DNA of 35,397 bases from an uncultured Clostridia bacterium (GTDB lineage: Bacteria; Bacillota; Clostridia; Lachnospirales; CAG-274). The position numbers and the translations under genes are program-made. The stretch covers positions 1 to 35,397 of the forward strand of contig CANQXR010000025.1 of assembly GCA_947627855.1 (NCBI GenBank). Reading direction: 5' to 3'. Below, in pieces: positions 15,888 through 25,100 of this stretch (position 1 is its first letter; each line of letters begins with the position of its first letter). The notes under the pieces are model-generated. The model was not told the origin of the DNA. It saw only the letters and a list, made by a program, of their open reading frames with translations, and ran no database searches.

Positions 15888-16170
15888 AATGCTGATAAGA
15901 CATATGAAAACACTGAGAAAAGGAATAGTAGGTCGGAGAAAGGCTTAAGAGAGATATCGGTTGGTGGAAGATATTGCCGGAGAACGACTGAACTCGCCTT
16001 TGAGTGGCGGGGCTGAAATATGAGTAGGCTCTGACGGGAGGCCGTCCGTTATATACAGGCAGGGTATGGAAGTACCCGGTAATGAGTGCATCTTTTCAAG
16101 GATGAAGAAGAATGGTACCGCGGAAGTAAGTGTGTCTTTCGTTTCTTTAGGGAACGGAAGCTTTTTTTAT
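15888..16170 (+). promoter_or_regulatory. T-box riboswitch, leucine type, controlling leuA
   Basis: The leader binds uncharged tRNA and then prevents premature termination. Stem I shows AGAGA and GGTTGGTGGAAG (near 15948-15970). A specifier loop can be drawn with base stem AAAGG/CCTTT, S-turn strands AGTA and GAA, and specifier codon CTC immediately after GAA (near 15992-15996), read by a leucine tRNA. The T-box is AATGGTACCGCGG (16111-16123); TGGT (16113-16116) pairs with the ACCA end expected for tRNA-Leu. The competing terminator has a 10-bp stem (16136-16145 with 16151-16160) followed by T7. Folding was done by eye. Confidence 0.9.
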
Positions 16171-16203
16171 GTCTGAAAATAAAAAAGAAAGGGAGAATGA
16201 ATT

Positions 16204-17868
16204 ATGAATTATTACAGATATCGTCCTTATAAGCCTATAAATCTGAAGGACAGAACATGGCCCGACAATGTTATTACAAAAGCCCCCATATGGTGTTCCG
16301 TTGACCTCCGTGACGGAAATCAGGCTCTTGTGAATCCTATGAACTTAGACCAGAAAATAAACTTTTTCAAACACCTTGTAAAGCTTGGCTTCAAGGAAAT
16401 AGAGGTTGGCTTTCCTGCGGCAAGCGATACGGAATTTGCTTTCTGCCGTGCCCTTATAGAGAAAAACCTTATACCCGACGACGTGACCATACAGGTTCTT
16501 ACGCAAAGCAGAGAGCATATTATAAGAAGGACATTTGAAGCCATAGAGGGCTGTCCGAAGGCTATCGTTCATCTTTACAATTCTACCTCTGTTCTTCAGA
16601 GAGATGTTGTTTTCGGCAAATCAAAGGAGGAAATAAAGGAGCTTGCTGTTTTCGGGGCTAAGCTTGTGGACGAGCTTGCAGAGGAATATGGAAAGGAAAA
16701 GCTTCTTTTTGAATATTCGCCGGAAAGCTTTACGGGGACAGAGCCGGATTATGCCTGTGAGGTATGTAACGCTGTTCTTGACGTATGGCAGCCCACGCCG
16801 GAAAGAAAGGTTATTATAAATCTTCCCTCAACGGTGGAAATGGCAACGCCCAACGTATATGCCGACCAGATAGAATATTGCCACAGAAACCTCAGATACA
16901 GAGAAAATGTGATAATAAGTCTGCACACTCACAATGACAGAGGCGAGGGCATTGCCGCAACGGAGCTTGGACTTATGGCGGGAGCAGACAGAGTTGAGGG
17001 TACGCTTTTCGGAAACGGCGAGCGCACGGGAAACTGCGATATAATGACTGTTGCTCTCAATATGTTCACACAGGGAATCGACCCCAAGCTTGACTTTTCA
17101 AGCGTTATGCCCACAATAGAGATATACGAAAACTCCACGGGCATGAGGGTGGATCCTCGTCACCCCTATGTGGGAGATCTTGTGTTTACCGCTTTTTCAG
17201 GCTCTCATCAGGACGCTATCAAAAAGGGTATGAAACGCCTTGAGGAACACCCCGACCGCTGGGAGGTTCCCTATCTCCATATAGACCCTGCCGATGTGGG
17301 CAGAAGCTATGACCCGATTATAAGAATAAACAGCCAGTCGGGAAAGGGCGGCGTTTCATATATTCTTGAGCATAACTACGGACTTAGTGTTCCACGCTCC
17401 ATTCAGCAGGCATTCAGCCTTGTTGTTACGAAGGAATCGGACAGACAGAACAGGGAGCTTACCTTTAAGGAGATTTACGACCTCTTCTTTGAAACCTACG
17501 CCGTAAATTCGCCTATCAGCCTTAAATATTATTATCAGTCGGGCAGCGGCGAAAATATAGTCATAAAGTCGGATATTCTTATAAACGGCGAGTTTACCAA
17601 CATTACGGGCAAGGGAAACGGCGTTATAGACGCTTTCTGCGATTCCGTAAAAAACAGGTTCGGAATAGATTTTGATATAGTGACGTACAGTCAGCACTCC
17701 CTTGACTACGGCAACAAGTCAAGAGCCATCACCTATATTCATATTTATGACGAAAATCAGAAGTCATATTATGGCATAGGCGTTTCCACGAATACGGCAA
17801 AGGCATCATTCAGGGCAATTTTAAGCGCTCTTAATCTTATAATCAAGGATAAGGGAACAGAGCTTTAA
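16204..17868 (+). CDS. leuA: 2-isopropylmalate synthase
   Basis: LeuA condenses acetyl-CoA with 2-oxoisovalerate, the first committed step of leucine synthesis. The 554-residue protein matches the long LeuA form that starts RYRPYKPINLKDRTWPD. The catalytic barrel has Arg36 and Asp37 in DLRDGNQ (34-40) and the metal-binding HTHND, and the C-terminal regulatory domain occupies roughly residues 430-550. The ribosome binding site GGGAGA precedes the ATG. Expression is controlled by the leucine T-box, which fits the product. The next gene starts 16 nt later without a terminator. Confidence 0.95.
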   Translation: MNYYRYRPYKPINLKDRTWPDNVITKAPIWCSVDLRDGNQALVNPMNLDQKINFFKHLVKLGFKEIEVGFPAASDTEFAFCRALIEKNLIPDDVTIQVLTQSREHIIRRTFEAIEGCPKAIVHLYNSTSVLQRDVVFGKSKEEIKELAVFGAKLVDELAEEYGKEKLLFEYSPESFTGTEPDYACEVCNAVLDVWQPTPERKVIINLPSTVEMATPNVYADQIEYCHRNLRYRENVIISLHTHNDRGEGIAATELGLMAGADRVEGTLFGNGERTGNCDIMTVALNMFTQGIDPKLDFSSVMPTIEIYENSTGMRVDPRHPYVGDLVFTAFSGSHQDAIKKGMKRLEEHPDRWEVPYLHIDPADVGRSYDPIIRINSQSGKGGVSYILEHNYGLSVPRSIQQAFSLVVTKESDRQNRELTFKEIYDLFFETYAVNSPISLKYYYQSGSGENIVIKSDILINGEFTNITGKGNGVIDAFCDSVKNRFGIDFDIVTYSQHSLDYGNKSRAITYIHIYDENQKSYYGIGVSTNTAKASFRAILSALNLIIKDKGTEL

Positions 17869-17884
17869 GACAGGGGGATTTTAT

Positions 17885-19081
17885 ATGATAAACGAAACCT
17901 ATAAGGCAATGCTTGGGGGTAAATCCGTTATAAGAGAGCTTAGTGAGTACGCTACGGCAAGGGGTATGGAAATAGGCTATGAAAACGTATTTGACTTCAG
18001 TCTGGGAAATCCCAGTGTGCCCTGCCACCCCGATTTTACAAAGGCTCTTGTAAGAATGCTTGAAAATGAGGATCCTGTGGCTATACACGGTTATAGTCCG
18101 TCATTGGGAATTACAAGCGTAAGGCGTACTGTTGCGGAAAGTCTGAGGAGGAGATTCGGCATAGAATACAGTACGGAGCATATTTTTATGACGTCCGGAG
18201 CTGCCGGAGCCATCGCCCATGCCGTAAGGAGCGTTACGAAGCCGGGGGACGAGGTTATTACTTTTGCGCCTTATTTTCCCGAATATAATGAATATATAAA
18301 CAAAACAGGAGCTGTGCTTAAGGTCACTCCTGCGAATACGGCTGATTTTCAGATTAATTTTGATGCATTTGAAGAAATGCTCAGCGAGAAAACGGCGGCT
18401 GTGCTTATAAACAGCCCGAACAATCCTTCGGGCATAGTTTATTCCGCCGATACGCTTAAAAAGATGGCTGATATTCTTTCAGACAGGCAGAAGAAGTACG
18501 GACACGATATATTCCTTATAAGCGATGAGCCTTACCGTGAAATATTGTTTGACGGGGCTGAAGCGCCATATCCGAGCGCATTTTATGACAACAGCCTTTC
18601 CTGCTATTCGTTTTCAAAGAGCCTGAGCATTCCCGGAGAGAGAATAGGCTATATTGCGGTGAATCCCAAGTGCAGGGACGCAGATATACTTGCGGTGATT
18701 TTCGGGCAGATAAGCAGGGGCATAGGTCACAACTGTCCGCCATCGTCCATACAGCTTGCAGTTGCCGAGGTTATCGACAAAACAAGCGATTTATCGGTGT
18801 ATGAGAGGAATATGAACCTTATATATGACAAGCTCAAGGAGCTGGGCTTTGAAGTCGTAAGACCCGGCGGAACCTTCTACATATTCCCCAAGGCTCTTGA
18901 GGAGGACGCAATAGCCTTCTGCAATAAGGCGAAGAACTATGACCTCATACTTGTGCCAAGCGACAATTTCGGAGTAAAGGGCTATTTCAGAATGGCATAC
19001 TGCATAGATACGGAAAAGGTTGTGAGAAGCCTTGACGTTCTGGAAAAATTTGTAAAAACCGAATATAAAGCAAAGCAGTAA
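17885..19081 (+). CDS. class I pyridoxal-phosphate aminotransferase
   Basis: The 398-residue enzyme is a fold-type I aminotransferase of the aspartate aminotransferase class. Lys245 in SFSKSLSIPGERIGY is the Schiff-base lysine; Asn180 (NSPNNPSG), Asp214 and Tyr217 (SDEPYRE) and Arg253 complete the cofactor site. It lies 16 nt after leuA under the same leucine T-box, so one attractive possibility is that it forms leucine from 4-methyl-2-oxopentanoate. That is inference; sequence alone does not exclude aspartate, alanine or aromatic substrates. A bidirectional terminator follows. Confidence 0.9.
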   Translation: MINETYKAMLGGKSVIRELSEYATARGMEIGYENVFDFSLGNPSVPCHPDFTKALVRMLENEDPVAIHGYSPSLGITSVRRTVAESLRRRFGIEYSTEHIFMTSGAAGAIAHAVRSVTKPGDEVITFAPYFPEYNEYINKTGAVLKVTPANTADFQINFDAFEEMLSEKTAAVLINSPNNPSGIVYSADTLKKMADILSDRQKKYGHDIFLISDEPYREILFDGAEAPYPSAFYDNSLSCYSFSKSLSIPGERIGYIAVNPKCRDADILAVIFGQISRGIGHNCPPSSIQLAVAEVIDKTSDLSVYERNMNLIYDKLKELGFEVVRPGGTFYIFPKALEEDAIAFCNKAKNYDLILVPSDNFGVKGYFRMAYCIDTEKVVRSLDVLEKFVKTEYKAKQ

Positions 19082-19120
19082 AAAAACAGGCCGGACTCTT
19101 ATGAGCCGACCTGTTTTTTA
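19080..19120. terminator. bidirectional terminator between the aminotransferase gene and fba
   Basis: AAAAAACAGG (19081-19090) pairs with CCTGTTTTTT (19110-19119), with inner CGG/CCG and CTC/GAG pairs around TTAT. Runs of A and T on either side let it serve both convergent genes. Confidence 0.85.
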
Positions 19121-19129
19121 TCGGTTTGA

Positions 19130-20077
19130 TTATTTCATTGAATCTGCCGAACCGAGAACGTCTTTGATTTTGCTTTCTACAAGAGCCTGTATCATATCTC
19201 TTGCAAGTCCGCAGTATCCTCTCGGGTCGAATGCTTCGGGCTGTTCAACAAATGACTTTCTGATGGCAGCCGTCATTGCAAGACGTATGTCGGTGTCCAT
19301 ATTGATTTTACATACAGCCATGGAAGCTGCCTTTCTGAGCATATCGGCAGGTATGCCTGCTGCGCCTGAAAGATTTCCGCCGTATTTATTGCACATTTCG
19401 ATAACGGCAGGGTCTACCGACGATGCGCCGTGAAGAACGATGGGATAGTTGTGATAGCCTGCTGCTTCAAGGTTTGCTGTTATCTGTTCGAGTCTGTCAA
19501 AAGCAAGCTTGGGTTTACCCTTGAATTTATATGCGCCGTGGCTTGTGCCTATGGCAATGGCAAGAGAGTCAACGCCTGTTTTCTGTACGAAGTCGAGAGC
19601 TTCGTCGGGGTCTGTGTAGATGGCGTCCTTTGCCTCTACCTTTACATCGTCCTCAACACCTGCAAGCTTTCCAAGCTCAGCCTCAACAACTACTCCTCTT
19701 GCGTGGGCATACTCAACGACCTCTTTTGTCTTTGCTACGTTTTCTTCATAGTCATAGTGACTTCCGTCAAACATAACAGATGTGAAGCCTGCTTCGATGC
19801 ATTCCTTTACAGTGTCAAGATCCGGACCGTGGTCAAGATGGAGAGCGATGTCAATGCCTGTTTCCGCAACGGCTGCGTCTACCATACCCTTGAGATATCT
19901 GGGGGTAGCATACTTAAGAGCGCTTTTTGAGCACTGGAGTATACAAGCCGAGTTAAGAGCGGCAGCTCCTCTTGTTACGCCCTGGATTATCTCCATGTTA
20001 TTAATGTTGAATGCTCCGATAGCATACTTGCCGGCAAACGCCTTGTCGAACATTTCTTTTGTTGTAACTAATGCCAT
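19130..20077 (-). CDS. fba: fructose-bisphosphate aldolase, class II
   Basis: This zinc enzyme splits fructose 1,6-bisphosphate into dihydroxyacetone phosphate and glyceraldehyde 3-phosphate in glycolysis. The 315-residue protein has the expected GAFNINNMEI start, Asp82 and His83 in LHLDHGPD (catalytic Asp and first zinc His), the GTSHGAYK and LHGASSVD segments that bind metal and phosphate, and the family's usual length. It is transcribed leftward from its own promoter, with GGAGG before the ATG. Confidence 0.95.
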   Translation of the reverse strand: MALVTTKEMFDKAFAGKYAIGAFNINNMEIIQGVTRGAAALNSACILQCSKSALKYATPRYLKGMVDAAVAETGIDIALHLDHGPDLDTVKECIEAGFTSVMFDGSHYDYEENVAKTKEVVEYAHARGVVVEAELGKLAGVEDDVKVEAKDAIYTDPDEALDFVQKTGVDSLAIAIGTSHGAYKFKGKPKLAFDRLEQITANLEAAGYHNYPIVLHGASSVDPAVIEMCNKYGGNLSGAAGIPADMLRKAASMAVCKINMDTDIRLAMTAAIRKSFVEQPEAFDPRGYCGLARDMIQALVESKIKDVLGSADSMK

Positions 20078-20116
20078 TTTTGATTCCTCCTATTGGTAAA
20101 AATTTCTTATATATCA

Positions 20117-20145
20117 ATTATACTATCAAACCAAAAAATTTGCAA
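20117..20145 (-). promoter_or_regulatory. promoter of fba
   Basis: On the minus strand TTGCAA (20145-20140) and TATAAT (20122-20117) are 17 nt apart, about 40 nt before the fba start codon. Confidence 0.65.
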
Positions 20146-20207
20146 TAGCAAAACAACATTTTTCACAAAACGAACAGAACGAACAGGTAGTTTAAATATA
20201 TAAAGGC

Positions 20208-20412
20208 ATAAAAAAACCCAAGATGCCATTCCCTAATATTGACAACCTATCATCTGATAGGTGGGTTTCCGCACTGACGAGTCTGCCCTCCCCTGCCCAA
20301 AGGGAATTATCTTGAGGCCCGGCATAGTCGTCAGGATGTAAGAATCCCGTATTTGCTCTGTAGGTTCAATATAAAAAGGTTAGCGCACATCTTAGGTTGT
20401 TATCATCTCTGT
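20208..20412 (-). ncRNA. ssrS: probable 6S RNA
   Basis: A transcript of about 200 nt without a usable reading frame lies between its own promoter and a terminator-like end. The ends form an 11-bp closing stem (20398-20388 with 20225-20215, one G-U), followed by a T7 run. The 5-prime segment AAGATGTGCGC and the 3-prime segment GGCATCTTGGG closely resemble the two ends of bacterial 6S RNA, and the inside can fold into an interrupted hairpin with a central bulge. 6S RNA binds the housekeeping RNA polymerase holoenzyme and mimics an open promoter. Identification is from remembered consensus; a covariance-model search would settle it. Confidence 0.72.
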
Positions 20413-20418
20413 ACTCTT

Positions 20419-20447
20419 ATTATAATATATCCCAAAGACTTTTTCAA
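20419..20447 (-). promoter_or_regulatory. promoter of the 6S-like RNA
   Basis: On the minus strand TTGAAA (20447-20442) and TATAAT (20424-20419) are separated by 17 nt. It lies just upstream of the RNA's closing stem, which strengthens the ncRNA call. Confidence 0.75.
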
Positions 20448-20511
20448 GATACAAATATATTTTTTTTTATTTTTTTTGAATTTTTTTCAAATGTGTGTTA
20501 ATATAAATAGC

Positions 20512-20541
20512 TTGACTTTATATGATGATATATTGTAAACT
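20512..20541 (+). promoter_or_regulatory. possible promoter of the UbiA-family operon
   Basis: TTGACT (20512-20517) and TAAACT (20536-20541) are 18 nt apart in a T-rich stretch between the divergent 6S promoter and the prenyltransferase gene. Confidence 0.4.
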
Positions 20542-20593
20542 ATTACTATCCATACATAGGATGAATTATGAAAGACAGAGGCGGTAAAAAAGA

Positions 20594-21460
20594 ATGAAAA
20601 AATACCTTAAACTGATGAGAGTCAGCCACTATATTAAAAATATGCTTATATTTATGCCGTTGTTTTTTTCCGAAAGAATAACGGAGCCGATTTTGTTTAT
20701 GAGGACGGCTTTGGGAGCGGTCGGATTTTGCTTCATATGCTCTTTTATATACATATTTAACGATATCCGTGATATAGAAAAGGACAGACTTCATGAAGAA
20801 AAGAAAATGCGGCCACTGGCTTCCGGCGCTGTTTCAAAAAAGAAAGCCTGTATTATAGGGGGCGCACTGCTGATTCTGGCTGCGGCTGTGCTCATTTTAT
20901 CTGGAGCCAATATCGGAGTGTGGATATGCTGTATTGTATATATACTTATAAATATTGCATACAGCTGCGGACTTAAAAATGTGCCTGTTGCCGATATCGC
21001 CATTTTAGGAGCAGGCTATCCGCTGAGGGTCATATACGGCGGTTTTTTGTCGGGAATAGAAATTTCGTCATGGCTTTTTCTGACAACTCTCTGTATATCC
21101 TTCTATCTGGGACTGGGAAAAAGAAGAGGTGAGCTGTCAAAGTATGCGGGGAGCGGCAATAATGGCGGAGCCGTATCCACAAGACCTGTACTTGACAAAT
21201 ATGACATTAACTATCTTGACAATCATATGTATCTGACGCTGGGACTGGGAATAGCCTTTTATTCACTTTGGGCACTGGAAAAATCACAGCTGTTGGTATA
21301 TACTGTACCTATAGTTTTGCTTATAATAATGAAATACAACCTTATTCTCAGCAAGGACGCTGACGGCGACCCTATAAACACGGTTTTAAAGAGCAAAGGG
21401 CTGATTATGCTTATTGCCCTTTATGTATTGTCTGTTATATACATTATGTACATTCTGTAA
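20594..21460 (+). CDS. UbiA-family prenyltransferase, DPPR-synthase-like
   Basis: The 288-residue polytopic membrane protein carries the UbiA motif NDIRDIEKDRLHEEKKMRP (Asn56, Asp57, Asp60, Asp64), which binds magnesium diphosphate, and a second loop with GLGKRRGEL near residue 173. This form, with an N-terminal RVSHYIKNMLIFMPLFF, is the branch of decaprenyl-phosphate phosphoribosyltransferase, which moves phosphoribose onto a polyprenyl phosphate. In mycobacteria that supplies arabinose for the cell wall; in Clostridia the product is not known to me. It is followed 17 nt later by a large membrane protein that may use a polyprenyl-linked sugar. Specific substrate is uncertain. Confidence 0.8.
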   Translation: MKKYLKLMRVSHYIKNMLIFMPLFFSERITEPILFMRTALGAVGFCFICSFIYIFNDIRDIEKDRLHEEKKMRPLASGAVSKKKACIIGGALLILAAAVLILSGANIGVWICCIVYILINIAYSCGLKNVPVADIAILGAGYPLRVIYGGFLSGIEISSWLFLTTLCISFYLGLGKRRGELSKYAGSGNNGGAVSTRPVLDKYDINYLDNHMYLTLGLGIAFYSLWALEKSQLLVYTVPIVLLIIMKYNLILSKDADGDPINTVLKSKGLIMLIALYVLSVIYIMYIL

Positions 21461-21477
21461 GATCTTAGGAGGAAACT

Positions 21478-23697
21478 ATGAAAAGAATAAATAAAAATGT
21501 AATGCATATAGTTATATTTCTTATAATAGCTTTTTTGGTCATATTTCTGAATGAGCTTTGTCACAGCTATTCCAACAAGGTGACTGATTTAAGGGAAAAT
21601 CTTGAGGAGGCAGAGTTATCTCCCAAAGGGACAAACGGCATTATTGCGGCGAAATTTTCACTTGAAAAAGGCGACTACAATATTGATGTGACAGACTTTT
21701 CCGCCAAAGAGAATATGGGCTACAGAATAGTCGACCTCAACAGAAATGACGGATATAACAGGAGTGGACTGGTTCTTGCGGAGGGCAGTATTGACGAGGG
21801 AGCGGAGTCACTTCATACGCCTCTTACGGTGGATATCCCATCAACCGATATAGGCGTCATATTTGTGACAGATGATGACAAAATAGAATTTTCGGACAAG
21901 GCTGCGGCAAAGGTATCTCTTGTTGATGATGATTTTACCGATTGGATTTTCATATATATTACAGTGGCGGCAATTGGGCTTTTTATATATTGGTGCATTT
22001 TAAAGGGCAGAAAGGATTATCTGCTTCTTACTGCCATTGTTGTGGTAATGACCGTGCCATTCTATTACGAAAAGCTTCTTGGCATAATGGGTCAGGACTG
22101 GTCTTATCATATGAACAGAATGATAGGAATAAGAGATAACCTGAGAGCAGGAAACATACCTCCACGGATAAATTATTATTTTCTTTATGGCGCCGGAGAT
22201 GGTTCGTCAATGTATTATCCCGAATTGTTTTTATATCTGCCGGCAATTCTGGGTGTTTTTGGGGTTTCTCCCATGACATTTTATAAGATTTTTATATTGT
22301 TTATAAACTTTATAACTGCATTTATAGGCTATTACAGTTTTACGGGGCTGTTCAAATCGAAAAAGAAGGGGCTTTTTTGTGCGATTTTTTATTTTGTGCA
22401 GCCTTACCGCTTTGCTGACCTTTATCAGAGACAGGCATTGGGCGAGGCTCTTGCCCTTGTATTTCTGCCGCTTTTGTTTTACGGCGTTTACGAGATAATA
22501 TGTGGTGATGAAAGAAAATGGCTCATATCCGTTCTGGGCGCAACAGGCGTGCTCCAGAGCCATGTTCTCACAACTGAAATGGCGGCTATGTTTGTGGCTG
22601 TTTTTGTGCTTGTTTACCTGAAAAATCTTATAGGACGAGAATCTGTGGGAAGATGGATTTCCATAGGAAAGGCTATTGTTGTGACGCTGGCTCTTAATCT
22701 TTGGTTTTTGGTGCCCTTTGTTGTCGAAATGCTTAGCGGGCGGAATATACTTATTGCCTCGTCATCAAGCATAAGCGGAACGGCAATATTCATATGGCAG
22801 CTTTTCGAAACGTTTATAAAAATGCATGGCAAAACGATGCTGAATACTATGTCGGCGGATGAAAGACCATATTCAATAGGAATAATACTTCTTATATGTT
22901 CACTTATATACATATATTATAGGTTTATAGCAAAGAAAAAATTCAGACCTGAGATCGAAAGGCTTGCGGATCTGTTTCTCATATTCGGCATATTCAGCTG
23001 TTATATGTCAACGACATTATTCCCATGGGAGCTTATAGACAAAAGCAGACTCTTGTCAAAAATTTTTAACGTTATGCAGTATGCTTCCAGAATGAACAGC
23101 TTTTCGGGCTTTTTCCTGACGGTCGTTTCTTCTGTTGCGCTGTTCAGACTCTATGAGGAGAAAAGAACGATTATTCTGTGCCTTCTTACAGGCATATGTC
23201 TGTTTGCATCGGTCAATATAGTTGACAGCGCATGTACGGATATGAATGTTATGTATGAAAGCAGAAACCAAGCTTTCCCGAGGGATCGTTCTCACTGGTA
23301 TTACGACAGGGCGTTCAACTCAGGCGTTTTTGTTGAAAACAGGGATCTGGTCACCACAGAGGGCGGAGAGCTTGACATAAACAATTATTCCCGTTGGCTT
23401 TCCGATTTGGATTTCAGTTTCAAAAAAGGACATGAGGACGTAAAGGTGAAGCTTCCCTATTATAATTACAGGGGATACAAAGTATATGTGAACGATGAAG
23501 AGGTGGACATAGACAAGGACGCATATCAGCTTGAGTTTGATCTGCCGGGAAATATTACGGGAGGTTTTGTCAGGGTCGAGTATTCTGAGGGCATTTTATA
23601 CAGAATGTGCGAAGGCGTAAGTATTCTGACGATAATACTGTTTATATTGATAAGCTTAAAAAAATCGGGCAAATTGTGTTTACATAAAGGCAGATAG
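21478..23697 (+). CDS. large polytopic membrane protein, GT-C/YfhO-like
   Basis: The 739-residue protein has an N-terminal span (about 10-27), an external beta-rich segment to about residue 155, roughly a dozen further membrane spans, a soluble external domain near 590-700 and a final span. The loop GQDWSYHMNRMIGIRDNL, with an acidic residue after the second major span, resembles the catalytic loop of GT-C glycosyltransferases that use polyprenyl-phosphate sugars. I would group it with YfhO-like or 6-pyruvoyl-tetrahydropterin-synthase-related membrane proteins. AGGAGG precedes the ATG. Location directly after a DPPR-synthase-like gene suggests the two act on one envelope glycan; that is inference. 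Confidence 0.7.
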   Translation: MKRINKNVMHIVIFLIIAFLVIFLNELCHSYSNKVTDLRENLEEAELSPKGTNGIIAAKFSLEKGDYNIDVTDFSAKENMGYRIVDLNRNDGYNRSGLVLAEGSIDEGAESLHTPLTVDIPSTDIGVIFVTDDDKIEFSDKAAAKVSLVDDDFTDWIFIYITVAAIGLFIYWCILKGRKDYLLLTAIVVVMTVPFYYEKLLGIMGQDWSYHMNRMIGIRDNLRAGNIPPRINYYFLYGAGDGSSMYYPELFLYLPAILGVFGVSPMTFYKIFILFINFITAFIGYYSFTGLFKSKKKGLFCAIFYFVQPYRFADLYQRQALGEALALVFLPLLFYGVYEIICGDERKWLISVLGATGVLQSHVLTTEMAAMFVAVFVLVYLKNLIGRESVGRWISIGKAIVVTLALNLWFLVPFVVEMLSGRNILIASSSSISGTAIFIWQLFETFIKMHGKTMLNTMSADERPYSIGIILLICSLIYIYYRFIAKKKFRPEIERLADLFLIFGIFSCYMSTTLFPWELIDKSRLLSKIFNVMQYASRMNSFSGFFLTVVSSVALFRLYEEKRTIILCLLTGICLFASVNIVDSACTDMNVMYESRNQAFPRDRSHWYYDRAFNSGVFVENRDLVTTEGGELDINNYSRWLSDLDFSFKKGHEDVKVKLPYYNYRGYKVYVNDEEVDIDKDAYQLEFDLPGNITGGFVRVEYSEGILYRMCEGVSILTIILFILISLKKSGKLCLHKGR

Positions 23698-23707
23698 GTG
23701 TTATAAT
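23679..23707 (+). promoter_or_regulatory. promoter of glmM
   Basis: TTTACA (23679-23684) and TATAAT (23702-23707) are 17 nt apart. The -35 element lies inside the end of the upstream membrane-protein gene. Confidence 0.6.
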
Positions 23708-23750
23708 ACTAAAATCATAAAGTTTGATTTTGGATTTGGAGGATTTGAAA

Positions 23751-25100
23751 ATGGGAGTATTTTTTGGCACAGACGGTGTGAGGGGCGTTGCTAATACGGA
23801 GCTTGACTGCTTTCTTGCATACAGACTGGGCAGAGCGGGGGCTTATGTTCTTGCCAAGAAAAATAATCATAAGGCAAAAATAATTGTAGGAATGGATACG
23901 AGAATTTCGGGAGGTATGCTTGAAGCGGCTCTTACGGCTGGAATCTGCTCGGTAGGGGCGGAGGTCATAAGCCTTGGGGTCGTTCCTACGCCGGCAGTGG
24001 CTTATCTTGTAAGGCTTTACAAGGCTGATGCAGGTGTTGTCATATCGGCGTCCCACAATCCCGTGGAGGACAACGGCATCAAGTTTTTCAACGGCGACGG
24101 CTTTAAGCTCAGCGATGAAACAGAGGCCGAAATTGAGGACATTATGTTAAACGGGGAGGACAGTCTGCCCCGTCCCATAGGCGTCGAGGTGGGCAGGAGA
24201 AGTGTTTGCAGCAAGGCGGTTTATGACTATGCCGACTTTATTGCAGGCTGCGCCGACTCCGACCTCAGAGGGCTTAAGATAGTTGTTGACTGTGCCAACG
24301 GAGCAACCTATATGGCTGCAAGGCTTGTTTTTGAAAAGCTGGGCGGCGATGTTGTATTTTTAAGCGCCGACCCTGACGGAACAAACATAAACCTCAACTG
24401 CGGCTCTACACATCTGGATAACCTGAGAAGGGCTGTTGTTGAAGAAAAAGCGGATATAGGCATAGCCTTTGACGGCGACGGCGACAGATGTCTTTGTGTG
24501 GACGAAAACGGCGATGTAGTGGACGGCGACAGAATAATGGCGATTATAGCCTGTGACCTTAAGGCAAAGGGAAAGCTTGCCAAGGATACCGTTACCGCTA
24601 CTGTAATGACAAATCTCGGCTTCAGGCTTATGGCAAAGGAGCAGGGTCTTAATGTTGCCGTTACTGCTGTGGGCGACAGGTATGTTCTTGAGGAAATGCT
24701 TAAAAGCGGCTATAATTTCGGCGGTGAGCAGTCGGGACATATTATTCTCCTTGACAGGAATACCACCGGCGACGGTCTGCTTACGGCTGTTACGCTGCTT
24801 ATGATATACAGCAAAAAGGGCGGCAGACTCTCGGAGCTTGCGGGAATAATGGAGGTTCTTCCGCAGGTTCTCGTAAATGCAAGAGTAGACAACAGCAAAA
24901 AGAATACATATATGGAAAATGAAAGAGTAAAGAGAGCCGTTGAGGAGCTTGAGGCAAAGTTTTCCTCTGACGGCAGGGTTCTTATACGTCCTTCGGGAAC
25001 AGAGCCTTTGGTCAGGGTCATGATAGAAGGCAGGGACCAGAAGCTTATAACCGAAGAGGCGGAAAAACTGGCGCAAATTATAATTGAAGAGCTTGGCTGA
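23751..25100 (+). CDS. glmM: phosphoglucosamine mutase
   Basis: GlmM converts glucosamine 6-phosphate to glucosamine 1-phosphate for UDP-GlcNAc and hence peptidoglycan. The 449-residue product has FFGTDGVRG at the start, the phosphoserine Ser101 in ISASHNP, the metal loop AFDGDGDR and the C-terminal phosphate-binding RPSGTEPLVRV. An in-frame ATG at 23724 exists. I chose 23751 because GGAGG precedes it and the resulting 449 residues match family length. Its glmS partner is 24 nt downstream, so the two steps are made from one transcript. Confidence 0.95.
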   Translation: MGVFFGTDGVRGVANTELDCFLAYRLGRAGAYVLAKKNNHKAKIIVGMDTRISGGMLEAALTAGICSVGAEVISLGVVPTPAVAYLVRLYKADAGVVISASHNPVEDNGIKFFNGDGFKLSDETEAEIEDIMLNGEDSLPRPIGVEVGRRSVCSKAVYDYADFIAGCADSDLRGLKIVVDCANGATYMAARLVFEKLGGDVVFLSADPDGTNINLNCGSTHLDNLRRAVVEEKADIGIAFDGDGDRCLCVDENGDVVDGDRIMAIIACDLKAKGKLAKDTVTATVMTNLGFRLMAKEQGLNVAVTAVGDRYVLEEMLKSGYNFGGEQSGHIILLDRNTTGDGLLTAVTLLMIYSKKGGRLSELAGIMEVLPQVLVNARVDNSKKNTYMENERVKRAVEELEAKFSSDGRVLIRPSGTEPLVRVMIEGRDQKLITEEAEKLAQIIIEELG

